Positions 27,501 to 35,281 of a stretch of 64,000 nucleotides of DNA are shown piece by piece. The position numbers and the translations under genes were made by a program. The DNA is from JAAXKN01 sp050258815. Lineage in GTDB: Bacteria; Bacteroidota; Ignavibacteria; Ignavibacteriales; SURF-24. Position 1 is the stretch's first letter; each line of letters begins with the position of its first letter. The notes beneath the pieces were generated by a model. That model saw nothing but the letters and a program-made list of their open reading frames with translations. It was not told the DNA's origin and ran no database searches. The stretch is taken from assembly GCA_050258815.1 (NCBI GenBank), contig JBLMZM010000176.1, forward strand, positions 21,095-85,094, in the 5' to 3' direction.

Positions 27501-27685
27501 TCAATTTCAACGGCTGACAGGCCATTTGCATAGCTTACCACGTCTACCTGAATATTTGTCACATCAGGAAATGCATCAATCGGCAGCTTAACAAATGAGT
27601 AGATACCGAAGCCGACAATCAAAAGCACAAGGAATATTATCATTCCTTTCTGCTTTAGTGTCAGAGATATAATTTTTTCGAGCAT
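24581..27685 (-). CDS. Heavy-metal efflux RND pump, CusA/CzcA family
   Basis: 1034 residues, the usual length. It is the inner-membrane, proton-driven part of a tripartite exporter. Features include a first helix at about 12-30, LPIDAFPDVTNIQVDV after it, helix 4 segment GLAISVGMIIDATIIQVENV, and paired hydrophobic blocks near 340-530 and 870-1025. Divalent-cation CzcA/CnrA pumps carry DFG...DGA in helix 4. Here the first Asp is replaced (SVG) and only the Asp of IIDAT is kept, a pattern nearer CusA-type monovalent pumps, though the three CusA methionines are not clearly matched. The metal is therefore left open. The adaptor gene ends 5 bases upstream and the operon order is outer-membrane, adaptor, pump. 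Confidence 0.93.
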   Translation of the reverse strand: MLEKIISLTLKQKGMIIFLVLLIVGFGIYSFVKLPIDAFPDVTNIQVDVVSYANGLSAVEIERSVTYPIEMSMRGLPKVQQMRSVTKFGLSIVTVIFDDDVDIYFARQLVFERLAEAKESVPRGVEVSMGPIATAMGEIYQYTLEGNMPKDPVQKKEYLTNLRTLEEWVIDPMLKSVPGVNEINSFGGYFKQYQVVVQPEKLLKYDVTVDEVYSAIENNNQNVGGNILEKYSDQYIIRSVGLIKSTVDIDNIVLKSVQGTPVYLKDVADVKIGEAVRQGASMINGKDEAVGGIVMMLRGENGKEVVKRVAAKVNEINESNVLPEGIKMVPYYDRADIVNASVNTVTRALIEGSILVLIVLYLLLRSFRGAAVVLIALPLSLLTTFIVMKVFGLGANLMSLGGLAISVGMIIDATIIQVENVQRHLSETTHEKPGIMTVLKAVLEVRKPSIYGELIIAITFIPILSLEGIEGKMFGPLAKTVAIALLSSLFLSIFVIPVLCSVILKSQPEKESVIMKYIQKIYLPLLKYCMQKRKVILSIAGVFLIISFLIIPYLGTEFIPIMDEGSFDMDVSLLPGVSLDRAMDANRMIGEKLKKFPELKTVVSRTGQTGVALDTRGVDKTGYVGVMYPKDSWESNLSREELTAQMRDSLSSIPGIAFSFSQPIQCRIDELVAGTKAQLILKLFGENIDVLKQKADEIVKVLSKVEGGTDLIAEKVSGQPYLSIEIDRSKIARYGLNISDIQNVIEIAVAGKSASRFYEENRNFDITVRLPEEDRNSVETIGNILIPAHDGAKIPLRDLAMISLTEGPVQVSREDGMRRIGIEMNIQGRDIGSFVAEAKEKIKSKVKLPAGYYLTWGGQFENQQRAMSKLLIIGPIAIALIMLLLFVTFRSIRLTMLVISNLPFALIGGVFSLWISGQYLSVPASVGFIVLFGVAVLNGVVLVSHISQLRTEGMGLMDAILKGSADRLRPVLMTASIAVFSLIPMLYATGAGSEIQKPLATVVVGGLVTSTLLTLLLIPSIYSWFEKKKTESEI

Positions 27686-27690
27686 GCTTT

Positions 27691-28872
27691 CTATTCCTCC
27701 TCCCCGAACTCTGACTTCATCATTTCAGACTTCAGGTAAAATGCGCCTTTTATGACTACGCTTTCGCCTGCAGTCAGGCCTTCTTTGATTTCAACCTGGT
27801 CGTTCTGCATGGAGCCGGTTTTAACGGCCCGCTTCTGGAACACTAATGGGCTTTTTTCAACAAAGACATAATCCTGATTATCAAATTTCACAATAGATTC
27901 TGCGGGAATGAGTATTGCTTTGGAGTTTTGCGATGCCGGGACCTTCAGTTCACCGAACATCTGTGACTTCAGAGAATTATTCCTGTTATTAAATTCGGCC
28001 CTCACGGTAATGGTTCTTGATTTTTCATCAATTACCTGGCCTATGTAGCTTAATCTGCCATGGAATTCTTCTTCGGGAAAGGATGCCGAGGCGAAGGCTA
28101 CGCCCGACTTGTCGCTGATCTTGTTTGCATCTGTTTCCGATACCTGGCCGTCAATCCAGACTGAACTTGTATTTATTATTCTGAAAGCATTAGTTGTTCC
28201 ATCAACAAGCTGACCAATGACAACATTGCGCTCTGCAACGACACCGCCAATCGGGGATTTAATGGGGAGCGTTCCCGAAGTATGCTCATCTGAATGACTG
28301 CCCTGTCCATTTGTAACTTCACTGTCGCTTAGTCCTATTGAATGTATTTTTTTATCGGCTGCATTGAATTCGGCCTGGGCTTTTTCATATTCTGCCTGGG
28401 CCTCCAGAAAAGCCTTCTGCGAACCTACTTTCTGTTCGATGAGCACCTTTTGCCTTTCGTAATTGGCTTTTTTGTATTCCAGGCTGGATTTTGCAGTTAC
28501 AAAGGCCGCTTTTATTTCGCCGATTTCAAGGCCTTCGACGTACATCAGCAGCTGTCCGGCCTTTACATAATCCCCTACTTTTACGAATACCTTCTGAACT
28601 CTGCCCTGTACGAGCGAGCCCACCTGGGCTTCGTTATCCTGGTTTGTAATTACCTTTGCAGGCAGACTTAGAAAACCTGTAAATTGTTTGAAAGAAACCC
28701 TCTCGGTTTTAAGATCGATTTCCTTTACCTGCTTTTCACTTAATTTTACCTCTTCAACGCGTATTTCTTCTTTTTTACCCTCTTCTTTGGCAAGTTTTTC
28801 TTTGCCGCACCCGGCAAAAATGAGTACCGCTGCAAGTACCAGATAGATGCTGATTTTTTTAGTTTCTGACAT
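27691..28872 (-). CDS. RND efflux periplasmic adaptor (CusB/CzcB type), lipoprotein
   Basis: 393 residues. A lipoprotein signal ends in the lipobox VLIFAGC (Cys at about 22), so it is probably anchored by lipid. The body shows a barrel-sandwich with lipoyl-like half QGRVQKVFVKVGDYVKAGQL, an alpha-helical hairpin (about 125-180), the second half IKSPIGGVVAERNVVIGQLV, and beta-barrel and membrane-proximal domains ending near KTGSMQNDQVEIKEGLTAGE. It links the RND pump to the TolC-like channel across the periplasm. It is co-transcribed with its neighbours, 5 bases before the pump and 31 bases after the outer-membrane gene. Confidence 0.93.
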   Translation of the reverse strand: MSETKKISIYLVLAAVLIFAGCGKEKLAKEEGKKEEIRVEEVKLSEKQVKEIDLKTERVSFKQFTGFLSLPAKVITNQDNEAQVGSLVQGRVQKVFVKVGDYVKAGQLLMYVEGLEIGEIKAAFVTAKSSLEYKKANYERQKVLIEQKVGSQKAFLEAQAEYEKAQAEFNAADKKIHSIGLSDSEVTNGQGSHSDEHTSGTLPIKSPIGGVVAERNVVIGQLVDGTTNAFRIINTSSVWIDGQVSETDANKISDKSGVAFASASFPEEEFHGRLSYIGQVIDEKSRTITVRAEFNNRNNSLKSQMFGELKVPASQNSKAILIPAESIVKFDNQDYVFVEKSPLVFQKRAVKTGSMQNDQVEIKEGLTAGESVVIKGAFYLKSEMMKSEFGEEE

Positions 28873-28903
28873 TGTTTAATGTGTCCTTATTTTTCAGTGT
28901 ATT

Positions 28904-30157
28904 TTATTTTAATCTTTTTCCGACCGCTTCTTCCAGTTCAATTAGTGCCGTATTATAGGAAAGAAGAGTATTTATATAATTGCTTTTTGAGCTGATTACC
29001 GTCTGCCTGGCCTGAAGAAATTCAATATAGGTTATTTCTCCTGCCTCATAGCTTTTTGAAGCTGCACGGTAGACCTCTTCAGACTGCGGCAGTATCTCAC
29101 TCCTGTAAAGCCGCACCTGCTGGTCTGCTATCTGATACTCGGTAAATGCTTTGTTCACCTTCAGGTAAAATTCATTCCGGGCCCCTTTGAGCTCCGATTC
29201 AGCTATCGACCTGTTGGCCTCGGCTTCCTGGATTTTCCCCTTCTGATCGAACATAAACCATAATGGTACTGTCACACCGATAGCTGCCCCATAAAATCCA
29301 TTAATACCGTCTCTCGACTGATTGAAGTACGACAGGCTGAATGAGGGTAAAAGCCCGGTCCAGGCAAGTGACTTTTCAACCGAAGAAGTATTGAGCTTCA
29401 GCTCATAAATCCTCAGTTGCGGATTGCCGGAAGCCTCGGCTTCCAGTAACTTATCAAGTGTAAAATTAACCGGCTCATAAGTCAGGCTGTCGGACAACCG
29501 GTAGCTTTCTTCCTTTTCATCTCTCCCGTATCCCATTGCAAAGCTGAGATCGGCAAGGACTGACTTCAGCTCATTTTGCCGGATGTTGAGACTGTTAACT
29601 GCCTCTGTGTATTGTACTTTTGCGGTCAGGCGTTCCAGGTGAGTGGCTTCGCCGGTATTATACCTGATTTCTGCCTTTTTATAGAAATCTTCAGCTATTG
29701 CCAGATTTTCTTTTGCAAGTTTTAATTCTTCCTGCTTGGAGAGAGTATTAAAGTATGCATGTTTGACCTCCGCCATTACTGACAACTGAGTCTGGCAGAA
29801 CTCATTTTCAGCAATCTGGCGCTCATCACTAAATTTTGACCGCCTGAGCAGGTAATTTGTAGGGAACTCGATTGACTGGGTGATTCCGAACTCCCTTTCG
29901 CTATAGCTATTTAGAGGACGGCCCGAGGGAATGAACTCGTAATTTAAGGAAACCTCAGGCGCCGGAAGCGAAATTCCGCTCCAGAGTTTTCCGCTGGCTG
30001 CATTGATTTTTTCCTGTGAAGCCTTTATGCCGGGATTGTTATTAAGGGCAATTCCAATAGCCTCTTCAATTGACAGGGGTCTCCCCGGTTCTGCCTGCTG
30101 CGCATATCCTATAGTAAATGATAACAGGGATATGAGCATGAGAAATCGCATGATCAT
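28904..30157 (-). CDS. TolC-family outer-membrane channel (CusC/CzcC type)
   Basis: 417 residues. A signal peptide (MIMRFLMLISLLSFTIGYAQ) is followed by a helical outer-membrane-efflux fold with two internal halves: LSIEEAIGIALNNNPGIKAS begins the first and the second follows after about residue 235. The C-terminus YNTALIELEEAVGKRLK is typical. It forms the trimeric outer-membrane exit duct for the metal pump encoded downstream. An alternative ATG lies two codons later at 30151. It follows the small secreted protein gene by 89 bases. Confidence 0.93.
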   Translation of the reverse strand: MIMRFLMLISLLSFTIGYAQQAEPGRPLSIEEAIGIALNNNPGIKASQEKINAASGKLWSGISLPAPEVSLNYEFIPSGRPLNSYSEREFGITQSIEFPTNYLLRRSKFSDERQIAENEFCQTQLSVMAEVKHAYFNTLSKQEELKLAKENLAIAEDFYKKAEIRYNTGEATHLERLTAKVQYTEAVNSLNIRQNELKSVLADLSFAMGYGRDEKEESYRLSDSLTYEPVNFTLDKLLEAEASGNPQLRIYELKLNTSSVEKSLAWTGLLPSFSLSYFNQSRDGINGFYGAAIGVTVPLWFMFDQKGKIQEAEANRSIAESELKGARNEFYLKVNKAFTEYQIADQQVRLYRSEILPQSEEVYRAASKSYEAGEITYIEFLQARQTVISSKSNYINTLLSYNTALIELEEAVGKRLK

Positions 30158-30246
30158 TATAATATCCTTTAATTATTAGTGTTTAGGTTTGGATAGTCTT
30201 ATCCCATAGCATCAGGATAAAACATAAACGATGGATCAGTCGTAGT

Positions 30247-30588
30247 TTAAATCAGTAGTGTACGGTTAATTACGAAAAGGGGCGTACCCGTGGCTTTACT
30301 GTTTCCAGGCGAGATGTTTGCAATATTTTTTAGCTGCAAGCCAGAAGCAAGTATTGTCTCAGGGAGAATACAGGCCATAGCAGAAAAAGGCTGCGGATTA
30401 TAATGTATAAATGAACCGGCAGAAACTGAAGCGTTAAACGCAGGAGCATTTGTAAGCTGGCAAAAATCATGAGCATAGTGGGTGGTGTCACCCTCAGGCG
30501 TCATAAAATCAAATTCTGAATGGGCAAAATTAAAGGCAAAACCCATCAGCAGAATAAATGCCACAATATATTTATACTTTTCTTTCAT
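30247..30588 (-). CDS. Small secreted protein leading the metal-efflux operon
   Basis: 113 residues and not a recognised family. A signal peptide (MKEKYKYIVAFILLMGFAFNF) is followed by a soluble region with a His/Cys cluster, MTPEGDTTHYAHDFCQLTN, and a hydrophobic C-terminal strand. It is on the same strand as, and just upstream of, the CusC-CusB-CusA-type genes, and a good promoter (30609-30640) precedes it. Small His-, Met- or Cys-bearing periplasmic proteins often accompany metal RND pumps as chaperones (CusF) or sensors. That role is inferred here from position and composition only. Only two cysteines are present, so a disulfide is possible. Confidence 0.7.
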   Translation of the reverse strand: MKEKYKYIVAFILLMGFAFNFAHSEFDFMTPEGDTTHYAHDFCQLTNAPAFNASVSAGSFIHYNPQPFSAMACILPETILASGLQLKNIANISPGNSKATGTPLFVINRTLLI

Positions 30589-30608
30589 TTATTCATAAAT
30601 ATTTGTGC

Positions 30609-30640
30609 CAAAGTTAAGTGAAAATTACAGTAAAAACAAC
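30609..30640 (-). promoter_or_regulatory. Promoter of the metal-efflux operon
   Basis: On the minus strand GTTG (30640-30637), 20 bases, then TAACTTTG (30616-30609) fits the Bacteroidota housekeeping consensus (TTTG at -33, TAnnTTTG at -7). The predicted start lies about 15 bases before the ATG at 30588. No clear operator for a metal-responsive repressor is visible around it. Confidence 0.65.
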
Positions 30641-30700
30641 TCTATTATGACAGGGAAAGTTTTTGACAGGCCGGCGGTGTAAGGGGATATAAAAACAGAA

Positions 30701-30723
30701 GGGCGGGCATAATGTGCCCGCCC
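30701..30723 (-). terminator. Terminator of the nitric oxide reductase transcript
   Basis: GGGCGGGCA (30701-30709) pairs with TGCCCGCCC (30715-30723). On the minus strand the stem is followed by TTCTGTTTTTATAT, a good T-rich tail. Confidence 0.8.
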
Positions 30724-30813
30724 GGACTATCATTTACAAACTAATTATGCTGTCAGGCTTAGCAATTCCTGCTGCCAAGCCGGAATAGTGTCCTTAACCA
30801 ACAGCATTTAATA

Positions 30814-33069
30814 CTAATTCTTAAGAGTTCCCAAGGCCTCCTTACCCGAGGTCTCTTCAACTGTCTGCTTTGTGAATGTCAGTTTTGCAACGAACAATAC
30901 CAGGGAAATGACTCCGGCTGCAAAAATGGTATCGCCTATAACCCTCATCCACCTGAGTGCGTTCATTACGCCTGACTGCAGGAATTCTGAGCTTCTTGCA
31001 TACCAGTATCCATATTCAACTGAAGCCCAGGTCTGCATAAGGCCGACAGGAAGCAGACTTAGAGTAACCATTGTAAACAGCCCGATGTTGATTGACCAGA
31101 AGGCAAAGCGCAGAAGTTTTGTATCCCATTCAACTCCAGGCTTCAGGGCCCTGAGTGTAAAGAGCATGAGTCCCAACCCCAGCATGCCATATACGCCGAA
31201 TAGTGCTGCATGACCGTGTACCGGTGTTGTATTTAAGCCCTGCATATAGTATAGAGCAACCGGAGGGTTGATCATGAAGCCGAAGAGTCCGGCACCCAGC
31301 AGGTTCCAGAATGCAACTGAGATAAAGAAATAAATTGGCCATTTATAGTTGCTTACCCAGGCTTTGGCTCTGGAGAGCTTATAGTTTTCCCATGCTTCAA
31401 AGCCGACAAAGACAAGGGGCACAACTTCCAGGGCACTGAAGACCGACCCGAACGCCAGTACAATTGTCGGGGTACCAGAAAAATACAGGTGATGCAGTGT
31501 TCCGATTATTCCGCCTGAAAGGAATATCGTTGCTGAAAGTAAGGATGCCTGTCCTGCTGCCTTTATGCTTAGTAATTTCAGCCTTGAGAACAGGAACGCT
31601 ATTACTACCGTGGCAAATACTTCGAAGAAACCTTCAACCCAGAGGTGAACCACCCACCATCTCCAGTACTCTGCAATGGCAAGATTTGTGTGTTTGCCGT
31701 ACATGAGTGCGGAGCTGTAGAAAAGTGCAATTGCAACTGCCGAAATAAGAAACAGTGTAAGTATAGGCTTCTGATCGTCACTCTTTTTAAGTGCCGGTCT
31801 GATTGCCCTTACCATCAAAAACAGCCAGAGGAAAAGACCAATGAGCAGCGCAATCTGGAAGAAACGTCCCAGGTCGATGTACTCATAACCACTGTGTCCG
31901 AAGTAAAACCAGAATTTATCAGGCATTACATTCATAATGCTCAGCCATTCACCTGCCATTGAACCAAGCACAACTACCACGAGCGCCACAAAAAGCACGT
32001 TAACCCCGAGTTTCTGACCCTTGGGTTCAACACCGCTTACGGCCGGACCTATAAAGAGTCCCGCGGCAAGCCATGCAGTTGCAATCCAGAAGATACCGAG
32101 CTGTGTATGCCAGGTTCTTACTACGCTGTAAGGCAGTATCTTTGAAATCTCAATTCCGTAGAATCCATTACCCTCGACTCCGTAGTGTGCCGAGATTACG
32201 CCCATCAGTATCTGCAATAAAAGCAATCCCGCAACTGTCCAGAAGTACTTTATCACTGCTTTCTGTGAAGGAGTGGCTTTAGAACCGAGCAGCGGATCAT
32301 TAGCAGGAACTTCACCCTTTGGATGCTCTTTTTCCTTCGAGGCATGATACCATGCCATCCCGCCAATACCTGCAAGCAGCATTATTATGCTTACACCCGT
32401 CCAAACCACCGCATCCCCCGTAGGCTGGTTATCTACAAGTTTTTCGTGCGGCCAGTTGCTCGTATAGGTTATATTGTCATTGGGACGGTTGGTCGAGGCT
32501 GCCCATGAGCTCCAGAAGAAGAAAGCCGAAAGTTCACGCAGTTTCAGGGGATCTGTAACGGCATTTTTCTGAATTGCATACTCACTTTTACCCTCGGAAA
32601 ACAGTTTGCTGTAATACTTAACGTTTTCTTCAATTGCCCTGGCTCTTACGGGACTGATAATAATCTCATCGCCCCCCTGATTATAAGTATTGTTTTTCAT
32701 CATTTTGGCCAGTCTTGCCTGCAGCAAAGCCTGTTTTTCCTCCCCCAGCTTTGCATAATCCTCTTTGTAGTCCTCTTTAGCCCATTCATTCAGAATAAAC
32801 GTAGCCTCACGGTGCAGCCAGTCTGCAGTCCAGTCCGGCGCCACATAGCTTCCGTGTCCCCAGACAGAACCGACTTCCATGCCGCCCATTGCCTGCCAGA
32901 CGTTCTGCCCGTTTTTAATTTCTCCCGATTGAAATACTATGCTGCCCGTGCTGGTAACAACTCTGTCGGCAACTGGCGGTGCCTGGTGATATATCTTGGT
33001 TCCGATCCATCCGAGGATCGAGAAAGAGATAAGTATCACCAGTGTAAAACCGACCCAATACTTTTTCAT
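30814..33069 (-). CDS. norZ: Quinol-dependent nitric oxide reductase (qNOR)
   Basis: 751 residues in one chain, the usual length for qNOR. It reduces 2 NO to N2O with quinol electrons at the cytoplasmic membrane. The N-terminal extension fused to the NorB-like core carries VWGHGSYVAPDWTADWLHRE, characteristic of qNOR. Core heme and FeB ligands are visible in VRTWHTQLGIFW, HLWVEGFFEVFA (with the Glu near FeB), GTLHHLYF and VHGHAALFGVYG. About 14 helices are expected. GGGAG before the ATG supports the start. It is preceded by an FNR/DNR-type box, and a Crp/Fnr gene lies immediately upstream, so expression is probably NO- or oxygen-controlled. It can serve denitrification or NO detoxification. 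Confidence 0.95.
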   Translation of the reverse strand: MKKYWVGFTLVILISFSILGWIGTKIYHQAPPVADRVVTSTGSIVFQSGEIKNGQNVWQAMGGMEVGSVWGHGSYVAPDWTADWLHREATFILNEWAKEDYKEDYAKLGEEKQALLQARLAKMMKNNTYNQGGDEIIISPVRARAIEENVKYYSKLFSEGKSEYAIQKNAVTDPLKLRELSAFFFWSSWAASTNRPNDNITYTSNWPHEKLVDNQPTGDAVVWTGVSIIMLLAGIGGMAWYHASKEKEHPKGEVPANDPLLGSKATPSQKAVIKYFWTVAGLLLLQILMGVISAHYGVEGNGFYGIEISKILPYSVVRTWHTQLGIFWIATAWLAAGLFIGPAVSGVEPKGQKLGVNVLFVALVVVVLGSMAGEWLSIMNVMPDKFWFYFGHSGYEYIDLGRFFQIALLIGLFLWLFLMVRAIRPALKKSDDQKPILTLFLISAVAIALFYSSALMYGKHTNLAIAEYWRWWVVHLWVEGFFEVFATVVIAFLFSRLKLLSIKAAGQASLLSATIFLSGGIIGTLHHLYFSGTPTIVLAFGSVFSALEVVPLVFVGFEAWENYKLSRAKAWVSNYKWPIYFFISVAFWNLLGAGLFGFMINPPVALYYMQGLNTTPVHGHAALFGVYGMLGLGLMLFTLRALKPGVEWDTKLLRFAFWSINIGLFTMVTLSLLPVGLMQTWASVEYGYWYARSSEFLQSGVMNALRWMRVIGDTIFAAGVISLVLFVAKLTFTKQTVEETSGKEALGTLKN

Positions 33070-33128
33070 GATTTTCTCCCGTAATTTGTTTTGACTTGGA
33101 TAAACGCTAAAAGAATTTCTTTATAGGA

Positions 33129-33136
33129 CAAAGTTA
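33129..33136 (-). promoter_or_regulatory. -7 element of the norZ promoter
   Basis: Minus strand 33136-33129 reads TAACTTTG, a full match to TAnnTTTG. No TTG is found 19-21 bases upstream, as expected for a promoter that depends on an activator. Confidence 0.6.
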
Positions 33137-33158
33137 TTGAAGGATTTGAAGGCGTTCC

Positions 33159-33172
33159 TTGACTTGAGTCAA
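33159..33172 (-). promoter_or_regulatory. FNR/DNR-type operator before norZ
   Basis: TTGACTTGAGTCAA is a perfect TTGAC-N4-GTCAA dyad, the form bound by DNR/NnrR-like and FNR-like regulators. Its centre lies about 41.5 bases upstream of the transcription start predicted from the TAACTTTG element, the class II activator position. Confidence 0.75.
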
Positions 33173-33252
33173 ATAACCGACAATTTTCGGATTTTTTAGT
33201 CGGAATTAGGATCGGGGGTAATATGGGTCCTCTGGCGCAAGAAATTATCTGT

Positions 33253-33951
33253 TTACATTGCCAGTTCTTTCAGGCGCGCGTAGTCTGTAACAAAGATCTT
33301 CCGCCCCTGGACGCGAATGATCTTTTCTTTTTCGAGTTTATTGAAGGTGCGCGAAAGGGTTTCGGTGATGGTACCGATGTAGGAAGCAACAGTTGATTTT
33401 GTCACAGAGAGCCTGACAAAGGGCTCCGGAAGATGAGCCTTTCCGCCCGATTCCACCTCATTTACCAGGTATTCAGCCAGGCGGTTAATAACCTCTTTTT
33501 CCGACATATCTTTTACCTTATGGGTCAGGTTCTTAAGCCTTTTTGCAAAACCGGCCAGCATCTTAAGGCTGATATTAATGTTCTTCTCCAGCAGTTCAAT
33601 AAATTCGCACTTAGGGATGAAGAGCAGCTCGCAGTCTTCAAGCGCCTGGGCATTGACGGGGTAGTCGCCCCCTTCAAAAAGAGGCACATCAGCAAAACTG
33701 CCGTAAGGCTTTATCAGGTGCAGTATGATTTCCTTGCCCGATGGAGAGGTGCGGTAAACCTTCACCATGCCCTTAAGTACTACGAAAAACCCCCTGTACT
33801 TGTCGCCCTCCATAAATATCATGGCATTCTTGCCATAGCGGCAGGTAATACTTATAGCCATGACCTGCCTGAGCTGATCCTCGTCCAGCTCAGAAAAAAG
33901 TGGCTGACCGCGCAGCTTCTCTTTATATAAATCTTCCCTTACCGTGTTCAT
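33253..33951 (-). CDS. Crp/Fnr family regulator, DNR-like
   Basis: 232 residues: cyclic-nucleotide-binding-type sensor barrel (about 18-125), dimerisation helix, and winged-helix DNA-binding domain (about 150-225). The recognition helix reads TVASYIGTITETLSRTFNKL; its Glu197...Ser200-Arg201 pattern matches FNR, which reads TTGAT/TTGAC half-sites, rather than CRP. The four cysteines of the FNR cluster are absent (only Cys37, Cys107 and Cys115 appear), so oxygen sensing by a [4Fe-4S] cluster is unlikely. Heme-based NO sensing, as in DNR, is the best guess. It lies directly upstream of norZ on the same strand, with a matching operator between them. Confidence 0.88.
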   Translation of the reverse strand: MNTVREDLYKEKLRGQPLFSELDEDQLRQVMAISITCRYGKNAMIFMEGDKYRGFFVVLKGMVKVYRTSPSGKEIILHLIKPYGSFADVPLFEGGDYPVNAQALEDCELLFIPKCEFIELLEKNINISLKMLAGFAKRLKNLTHKVKDMSEKEVINRLAEYLVNEVESGGKAHLPEPFVRLSVTKSTVASYIGTITETLSRTFNKLEKEKIIRVQGRKIFVTDYARLKELAM

Positions 33952-34080
33952 TGAAGTCTGTGACTCATGTACTGAAAAAATTATTGTTTATTCTGCCTGC
34001 TATGTCGATGATATTTTCAGAATATTTAGTCCGAATATAGACAATAATTTAATAAAAGTAAAACAGGAAGAGGTAAAAAG

Positions 34081-34899
34081 TCAGTCATTTTTCCTGGAAG
34101 TCTGCAGTTCCAGCAGGGATCTTATTTTTTCTTCATCGCGTTTCCTGGCGGTTATATCGGTCACTACGCTCAGCAGGCACTTTTTCCCCTTTATATTTAT
34201 CTGCCTTGCTGAAATAAGACCAATGGCATCCTCACCTGACCGCTTGCGGAATTTAATTTCCATATCCTGCACCACTCCCTGCTCTTTTACCCTGCTTACA
34301 AGAGTCATGTACTGGTCCTTTTTCTCGAAGAAATCCAGGTCATAAATCGTACGGGCAATAGCATCCTCGCGGCTGTAGCCTGTAGTAGTCTCAAAAGCCT
34401 TATTGACGTCCACATACAAACCCTCACTTAAAGTAGTAATTGCAATGAGTGAAGGGATTTCCTGAAATATAGCCGACAGGATCTGTTCAGATTCCCTGAG
34501 GGCATCTCCGGCCTGTTTTCTTTCAATTGCATATTTAAGTGCGCGTACTAACAGATTGGAATCGAACTCCCCCTTGATCAGATAATCCTGTGCTCCTGAC
34601 TGCAATGCCTTGGAGGTCAGATCCTCGTCATCAAGACTCGTCATAACTACAATCGGTACGTTTTCGGCCTCGGCCTGGACTTTTTTCAAGGTATCTATCC
34701 CCGAACTGTCGGGTAGTGTCAGATCCAGCAGTATTACATCGTAGACCTCCTTCTTCAGATACTCCAGTCCGGTCGATACCCGGAATGAATGGTCCAGACT
34801 GATTTCAATTCCCCTGGCCTCTTCAATTAGTTCGAGTACCAGCTGGGCATAAGGGCGGCTGTCCTCAATCATTAATACTTTGATGTAATTTTCTTTCAT
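34081..34899 (-). CDS. Response regulator with receiver and PAS domains
   Basis: 272 residues from ATG 34899, chosen because GAGG lies just upstream; the longer frame to 34929 adds a polar tail. The receiver (about 5-125) has Asp59 in VILLDLTLPDSSG and the usual acidic pair at IEDS. A PAS/PAC domain (about 138-255) follows, ending in VVTDITARKRDEEKI and a short coiled coil. There is no kinase, DNA-binding or cyclase output. Such REC-PAS proteins usually feed into other kinases through the coiled coil. It lies upstream of the Crp/Fnr gene, 129 bases away and on the same strand. Confidence 0.88.
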   Translation of the reverse strand: MKENYIKVLMIEDSRPYAQLVLELIEEARGIEISLDHSFRVSTGLEYLKKEVYDVILLDLTLPDSSGIDTLKKVQAEAENVPIVVMTSLDDEDLTSKALQSGAQDYLIKGEFDSNLLVRALKYAIERKQAGDALRESEQILSAIFQEIPSLIAITTLSEGLYVDVNKAFETTTGYSREDAIARTIYDLDFFEKKDQYMTLVSRVKEQGVVQDMEIKFRKRSGEDAIGLISARQINIKGKKCLLSVVTDITARKRDEEKIRSLLELQTSRKND

Positions 34900-35044
34900 G
34901 GTTACCTCGGATTTCGGCTTGTGTAACACTAATATATAAAATCTCCGGTAAAAATCACCCTTTTACAAAATTTTTTAGTTAATAAAGAATTACTGAATCC
35001 ATTAGCTGATTTTCACATCACACCGGTGTATAAAAAGGATTATT

Positions 35045-35239
35045 ATGGAAAATATTGTAGCTTCGGTCCAGAGGATAATGAAGATTGTCATTGGCCTTGC
35101 CATGCTTTCTTACTTTTTTATTGGTGAGGGTGACGGCAGATATATGGCTTTGATCGGTCTGGCCCCGCTGATCTCAGGAATAACAAATTCCTGCGGCGGC
35201 AGTACCGCCTGCAGAACTGATTTCAGGACTAAGGAATAA
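35045..35239 (+). CDS. Small DUF2892 membrane protein
   Basis: 64 residues: a short polar N-terminus (VASVQRIMKIVIG) typical of DUF2892, a first helix (MLSYFFIG region), a GDGRYMALIGLAPLISGI turn-helix, and a cysteine-bearing tail CGGSTACRTDFRTKE. Most DUF2892 proteins end in a CPLY motif. Here the conserved Cys is followed by GGSTAC, so two cysteines lie five residues apart. Function is unknown; related domains are fused to rhodaneses. A GGATT site precedes ATG 35045. A perfect 28-base palindrome ends the transcript. Confidence 0.75.
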   Translation: MENIVASVQRIMKIVIGLAMLSYFFIGEGDGRYMALIGLAPLISGITNSCGGSTACRTDFRTKE

Positions 35240-35241
35240 AC

Positions 35242-35269
35242 TAAGGGCGGAACCATGGTTCCGCCCTTA
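35242..35269. terminator. Perfect palindromic terminator shared with hppA
   Basis: The 28 bases from 35242 to 35269 are a perfect palindrome with arm TAAGGGCGGAACCA. It lies between the convergent DUF2892 and pyrophosphatase genes, 12 bases past the hppA stop. Confidence 0.8.
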
Positions 35270-35281
35270 ATAGAAATGAAT

